Positions 5,724-7,480 of a stretch of 7,480 bases of DNA are shown piece by piece. The stretch is from positions 1 to 7,480 of the forward strand of contig REEF01000227.1 in NCBI GenBank assembly GCA_007695205.1, in the 5' to 3' direction. The stretch's first letter is position 1. Every line of letters starts with the position of its first letter. This stretch comes from Planctomycetaceae bacterium (GTDB lineage Bacteria > Planctomycetota > Planctomycetia > Pirellulales > Pirellulaceae). Both the position numbers and the translations under genes were made by a program. The notes under the pieces were generated by a model that saw only the letters and a list, made by a program, of their open reading frames with translations, was not told where the DNA came from and did no database searches.

Positions 5724-6710
5724 TCACACTTCAACAACCAGTTCGTCGAAGAACTTCAGGAAGTTCTTGTTGTCGTCGCTGTCCAGGAACTTGATCGCCG
5801 CCTGCGGATGATGATTCAGTTGGCCGGTAAGGTTATAGGGCAGCAGAGCGCCCCAATGATACTGGTCGTGCAGCGGTTCGATGTACTCCTGTAACAATTT
5901 GACCACAGGGCGAAGGTGGAACTTGGGATTTCGCAAAAAGCCCAGCAGCAGTTCCAACGGGCAATTGCCGGCGCCCCGCCCCAACCCGCCCATCGTTGCA
6001 TCGGCTCGATTCGAGCCCAGAATGATGGCTTCGATCGTGTTGGCGAAGGCCAGTTGCAGGTTATTGTGCGCGTGGATGCCGATGTCTTTCCCCGTTCCCT
6101 CCATAGCACGCGAGTATTTCTCGTACAGGATATCGATCTGTTCACGATACAGGTGCCCAAAACTGTCCACGATCACCATCGCACCAGCCGGAGTGGGTTT
6201 GATGGCTTCCAGCACCGTGTCGATCTCATTCTCGCTGATTGCCGATACGGCCATCAAATTGGCACTGGTCTCGTATCCCAACTCATGCGCATGCTGGATC
6301 ATCTCGACAGCCTCGGAAACCTGGTGCGCGTAAAAGGCGACGCGGATCAGATCCAGCACGCTCTGATCGCACGGCACAATCTGCTCGCGCCAGTCGCTCT
6401 TGGTAGCATCGGCCATGGCGGCCAGCTTCAAGCCGGTCTTCGCGGCATCATGTTCGGCAAATACCCGGTTCAAAACGGCTTCGTCGCAGTATTTCCAGGG
6501 CCCAAACTGCTCGGTCGAGAACAGACGCGGCGAATTCTTGTAGCCGACTTCCATGTAATCGACACCTGCCTCGATACAGGCCCCATAGACGGCTTTGACG
6601 AATTCGTCCGAGAACTTATGAGCGTTGACCAGACCGCCGTCTCGGATCGTACAATCCAGTACTTTCAGCCCAGGTCGATACGTGATCCAGGGTGCCTTTT
6701 CCTGTGTCAT
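5724..6710 (-). CDS. HMGL-like / 4-hydroxy-2-oxovalerate aldolase-like metallolyase
   Basis: This 328-residue protein is a cytoplasmic TIM-barrel enzyme of the DRE-TIM superfamily, which makes or breaks carbon-carbon bonds through an enolate and a divalent metal. The signature DCTIRDGG (19-26) carries the metal-binding aspartate and the conserved arginine. VDSFG (181-185), the metal-ligand motif HAHNN (213-217) and GLGRGAGNCPLELL (242-255) follow in the normal order. The tail WGALLPYNLTGQLNHHP belongs to the HOA-like branch often annotated 'aldolase catalytic domain-containing protein', not to isopropylmalate or homocitrate synthases, and there is no LeuA regulatory domain. The true substrate is unknown; relatives sit in aromatic degradation and in surface-sugar clusters. 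ATG 6710 is chosen over TTG 6725 because the sequence aligns from there, although neither has a purine-rich binding site: CCCTCCC directly precedes the ATG. It is probably co-transcribed with the membrane-protein gene. Confidence 0.87.
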   Translation of the reverse strand: MTQEKAPWITYRPGLKVLDCTIRDGGLVNAHKFSDEFVKAVYGACIEAGVDYMEVGYKNSPRLFSTEQFGPWKYCDEAVLNRVFAEHDAAKTGLKLAAMADATKSDWREQIVPCDQSVLDLIRVAFYAHQVSEAVEMIQHAHELGYETSANLMAVSAISENEIDTVLEAIKPTPAGAMVIVDSFGHLYREQIDILYEKYSRAMEGTGKDIGIHAHNNLQLAFANTIEAIILGSNRADATMGGLGRGAGNCPLELLLGFLRNPKFHLRPVVKLLQEYIEPLHDQYHWGALLPYNLTGQLNHHPQAAIKFLDSDDNKNFLKFFDELVVEV

Positions 6711-6750
6711 GGGAGGGACTCGCAATTAGCTAAGGATAGACTTCACAGGC

Positions 6751-6773
6751 TCGACGGCACATCCTGCCGCCGA
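6751..6773 (-). promoter_or_regulatory. Hairpin in the aldolase leader
   Basis: In minus-strand RNA UCGGCGGCA and UGCCGUCGA form a nine-pair stem with one G-U pair around a five-base loop. On the plus strand the same site has an A-C mismatch, which fits a structure used in the minus-strand transcript. It lies between the stop of the secreted-protein gene (6821) and the aldolase start (6710). No U-run follows. It could end the upstream transcript or act as a leader element for the aldolase, which lacks an obvious ribosome binding site. Confidence 0.4.
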
Positions 6774-6820
6774 CACAAACGGACTATTGTGTTTCCATCG
6801 GCCTTTGTTTGCAAGGGCGC

Positions 6821-7120
6821 TTACCAGGCCTGTCCGCGAACGCCCAGGTCGCCGGTCGGGAAGCCGTAGTTTTGCAGAAAGCGTCCATGAAAGCCGCCGT
6901 ACCATTGTGGATACAGCTCGGGCGTCATGCTCCAGGTCGCGGGCGGCGGATCATGCGGTCGATGTGCTGCCGCGACCGGTGGGATGTCAGCCGCCTCACG
7001 CGCCGCTCGGGCCGCTGCCAATCGGCGCAGCAAACCGCGTGGTTGGCCCGAGGCTTCGGTTTCGCTGATAGGCAAAACGATCATCAGCAGCATCGGCAGC
7101 AGAACAATAAATCGCCTCAT
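6821..7120 (-). CDS. Small secreted protein with aromatic/glycine-rich tail
   Basis: This 99-residue protein begins with a Sec signal peptide: MRR, then a hydrophobic core at 4-18 (FIVLLPMLLMIVLPI) and a likely cleavage near ASG (23-25). An alanine/arginine-rich helix (30-44) and a proline-rich linker (47-61) follow. The last 37 residues contain the ordered block YPQWYGGFHGRF (70-81) and GFPTGDLGVRG (86-96), rich in Tyr, Trp, Phe and Gly. I recall similar YGGFH...GD.G.RG tails in planctomycete hypothetical proteins, but this is unverified and no function is known. ATG 7120 is chosen because GGGAGA lies 8 bases before it and the signal peptide starts there; an upstream extension to 7321 is possible but reads as non-coding. 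There is no cysteine, so it is neither a lipoprotein nor disulfide-bonded. Confidence 0.72.
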   Translation of the reverse strand: MRRFIVLLPMLLMIVLPISETEASGQPRGLLRRLAAARAAREAADIPPVAAAHRPHDPPPATWSMTPELYPQWYGGFHGRFLQNYGFPTGDLGVRGQAW

Positions 7121-7128
7121 CAAAATTA

Positions 7129-7134
7129 TCTCCC
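7129..7134 (-). promoter_or_regulatory. Ribosome binding site of the small secreted protein
   Basis: GGGAGA on the minus strand lies 8 bases before ATG 7120. This decides the start against the longer in-frame extension to 7321 and leaves the signal peptide at the true N-terminus. Confidence 0.6.
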
Positions 7135-7425
7135 AGCATGGGGGTGAGAGGTGGCGGGCATAGCCAGTTGGAGGGTCATCGGGCGGGCCAGCGTGTCGCA
7201 GGCATCCCACGCTGACACTTGGGTGTACCACATGATTGGCAAGATGCAAGTCCGGCGGAGCAAAGAATGGGACAATGCGGCTGGCGTGCTTGCCGATTCG
7301 AACGATTCTCCAGCTTGACACCGATAAATCGAGCGTGCTATACCGCAGCCGGTTGACCGTAACACGTAACCCAAAGCGTGCGCGAGGAGTTAAGGATCGG
7401 CAAATGAATTACTGTCGCGTTTTGC

Positions 7426-7448
7426 GGAAGGGGTCGGGAGTCGTTTTC
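7426..7448 (+). repeat. Second copy of the G-rich dispersed-type motif
   Basis: GGAAGGGGTCGGGAGTCGTTTTC on the plus strand aligns with the minus-strand motif at 3864-3887: both follow AGGGG, A or T, CGGG, G or A, GTC, then TTTTC with one extra G here. Finding the same string in opposite orientation in two spacers of one window supports a dispersed short repeat, though both are G-rich and chance similarity is possible. Confidence 0.4.
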
Positions 7449-7480
7449 GGAGAGAGCGTTTTCCACATGGTTCGTTGTTG

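Larger units (their letters stand above)
7121..7480. other. Upstream region without a supported gene
   Basis: This 360-base stretch should contain the promoter of the small secreted-protein gene and whatever separates it from the next locus. I see no clear -35/-10 pair. A 7-bp inverted repeat, CAGCGTG at 7189-7195 and CACGCTG at 7208-7214, could form a leader hairpin. A copy of the G-rich motif is at 7426-7448. Minus-strand frames opening from TTG at 7374 or ATG at 7321 are open for 66 to 82 codons but look non-coding. A plus-strand ATG at 7404 is open to the end of the window and is too short to judge. Confidence 0.6.

Noticed and set aside
5916..6869. 317-codon plus-strand ORF opposite the aldolase
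   Set aside because: It lies antisense to a clear DRE-TIM enzyme gene with all motifs intact and its own translation shows no family features. Long antisense frames are common in G+C-rich DNA.
7189..7214. 7-bp inverted repeat as a riboswitch or operator
   Set aside because: The stem is short with a 12-base loop, and no conserved riboswitch core or dyad operator context is seen.
7126..7374. 82-codon minus-strand ORF ending just before the small secreted-protein gene
   Set aside because: It starts with TTG without a binding site, has a mixed composition unlike the neighbouring genes, and shows no motif.
7404..7480. Plus-strand ORF from ATG 7404 running off the window
   Set aside because: Only 25 codons are visible and they contain the G-rich repeat; AGGAG is too far upstream. 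It cannot be distinguished from chance.

Overview
The window reads as chromosomal DNA of a planctomycete, most likely a member of the Pirellulales. The support is indirect: a Gfo/Idh/MocA oxidoreductase exported by the twin-arginine pathway, a large Tat-exported FAD-dependent oxidoreductase, loosely packed genes, and intergenic spacers filled with short hairpins of the kind I remember as dispersed in such genomes. No rRNA, tRNA, CRISPR array, integrase or complete insertion sequence is visible.

All five complete genes lie on the minus strand, so transcription runs from right to left. In that order they are: a 99-residue secreted protein with an aromatic and glycine-rich tail (6821-7120); a 328-residue DRE-TIM metallolyase of the 4-hydroxy-2-oxovalerate-aldolase-like type (5724-6710); a 131-residue four-helix membrane protein starting 4 bases after the aldolase (5324-5719); a Tat-exported Gfo/Idh/MocA oxidoreductase (3886-5214); and a Tat-exported FAD-dependent oxidoreductase of about 1079 residues with two tandem FAD_oxidored-like halves and a helical C-terminal domain (170-3409). 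At the left edge there may be the last codons of a convergent plus-strand gene (1-37).

Only the aldolase and membrane protein are spaced like a tight operon. The other gaps are 109-110 bases, and 476 bases separate the two oxidoreductases. The two Tat proteins probably act outside the cytoplasm on carbohydrate or related substrates. The aldolase is cytoplasmic. No single pathway linking all five genes can be shown from the sequence.

The most interesting points are: (1) a degenerate N-terminal FAD module fused to an intact one; (2) a stretch of about 42 bases in the Gfo/Idh/MocA gene, exactly at the dinucleotide-binding loop, that reads better in another frame and suggests a compensated frameshift; (3) a cluster of small DNA elements between the two oxidoreductase genes: a 21-bp tandem repeat, a G-quadruplex motif, a perfect 12-bp palindrome, and a G-rich motif that includes the Gfo stop codon and has a relative at the right edge of the window. 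I did not find a convincing new multi-gene system.
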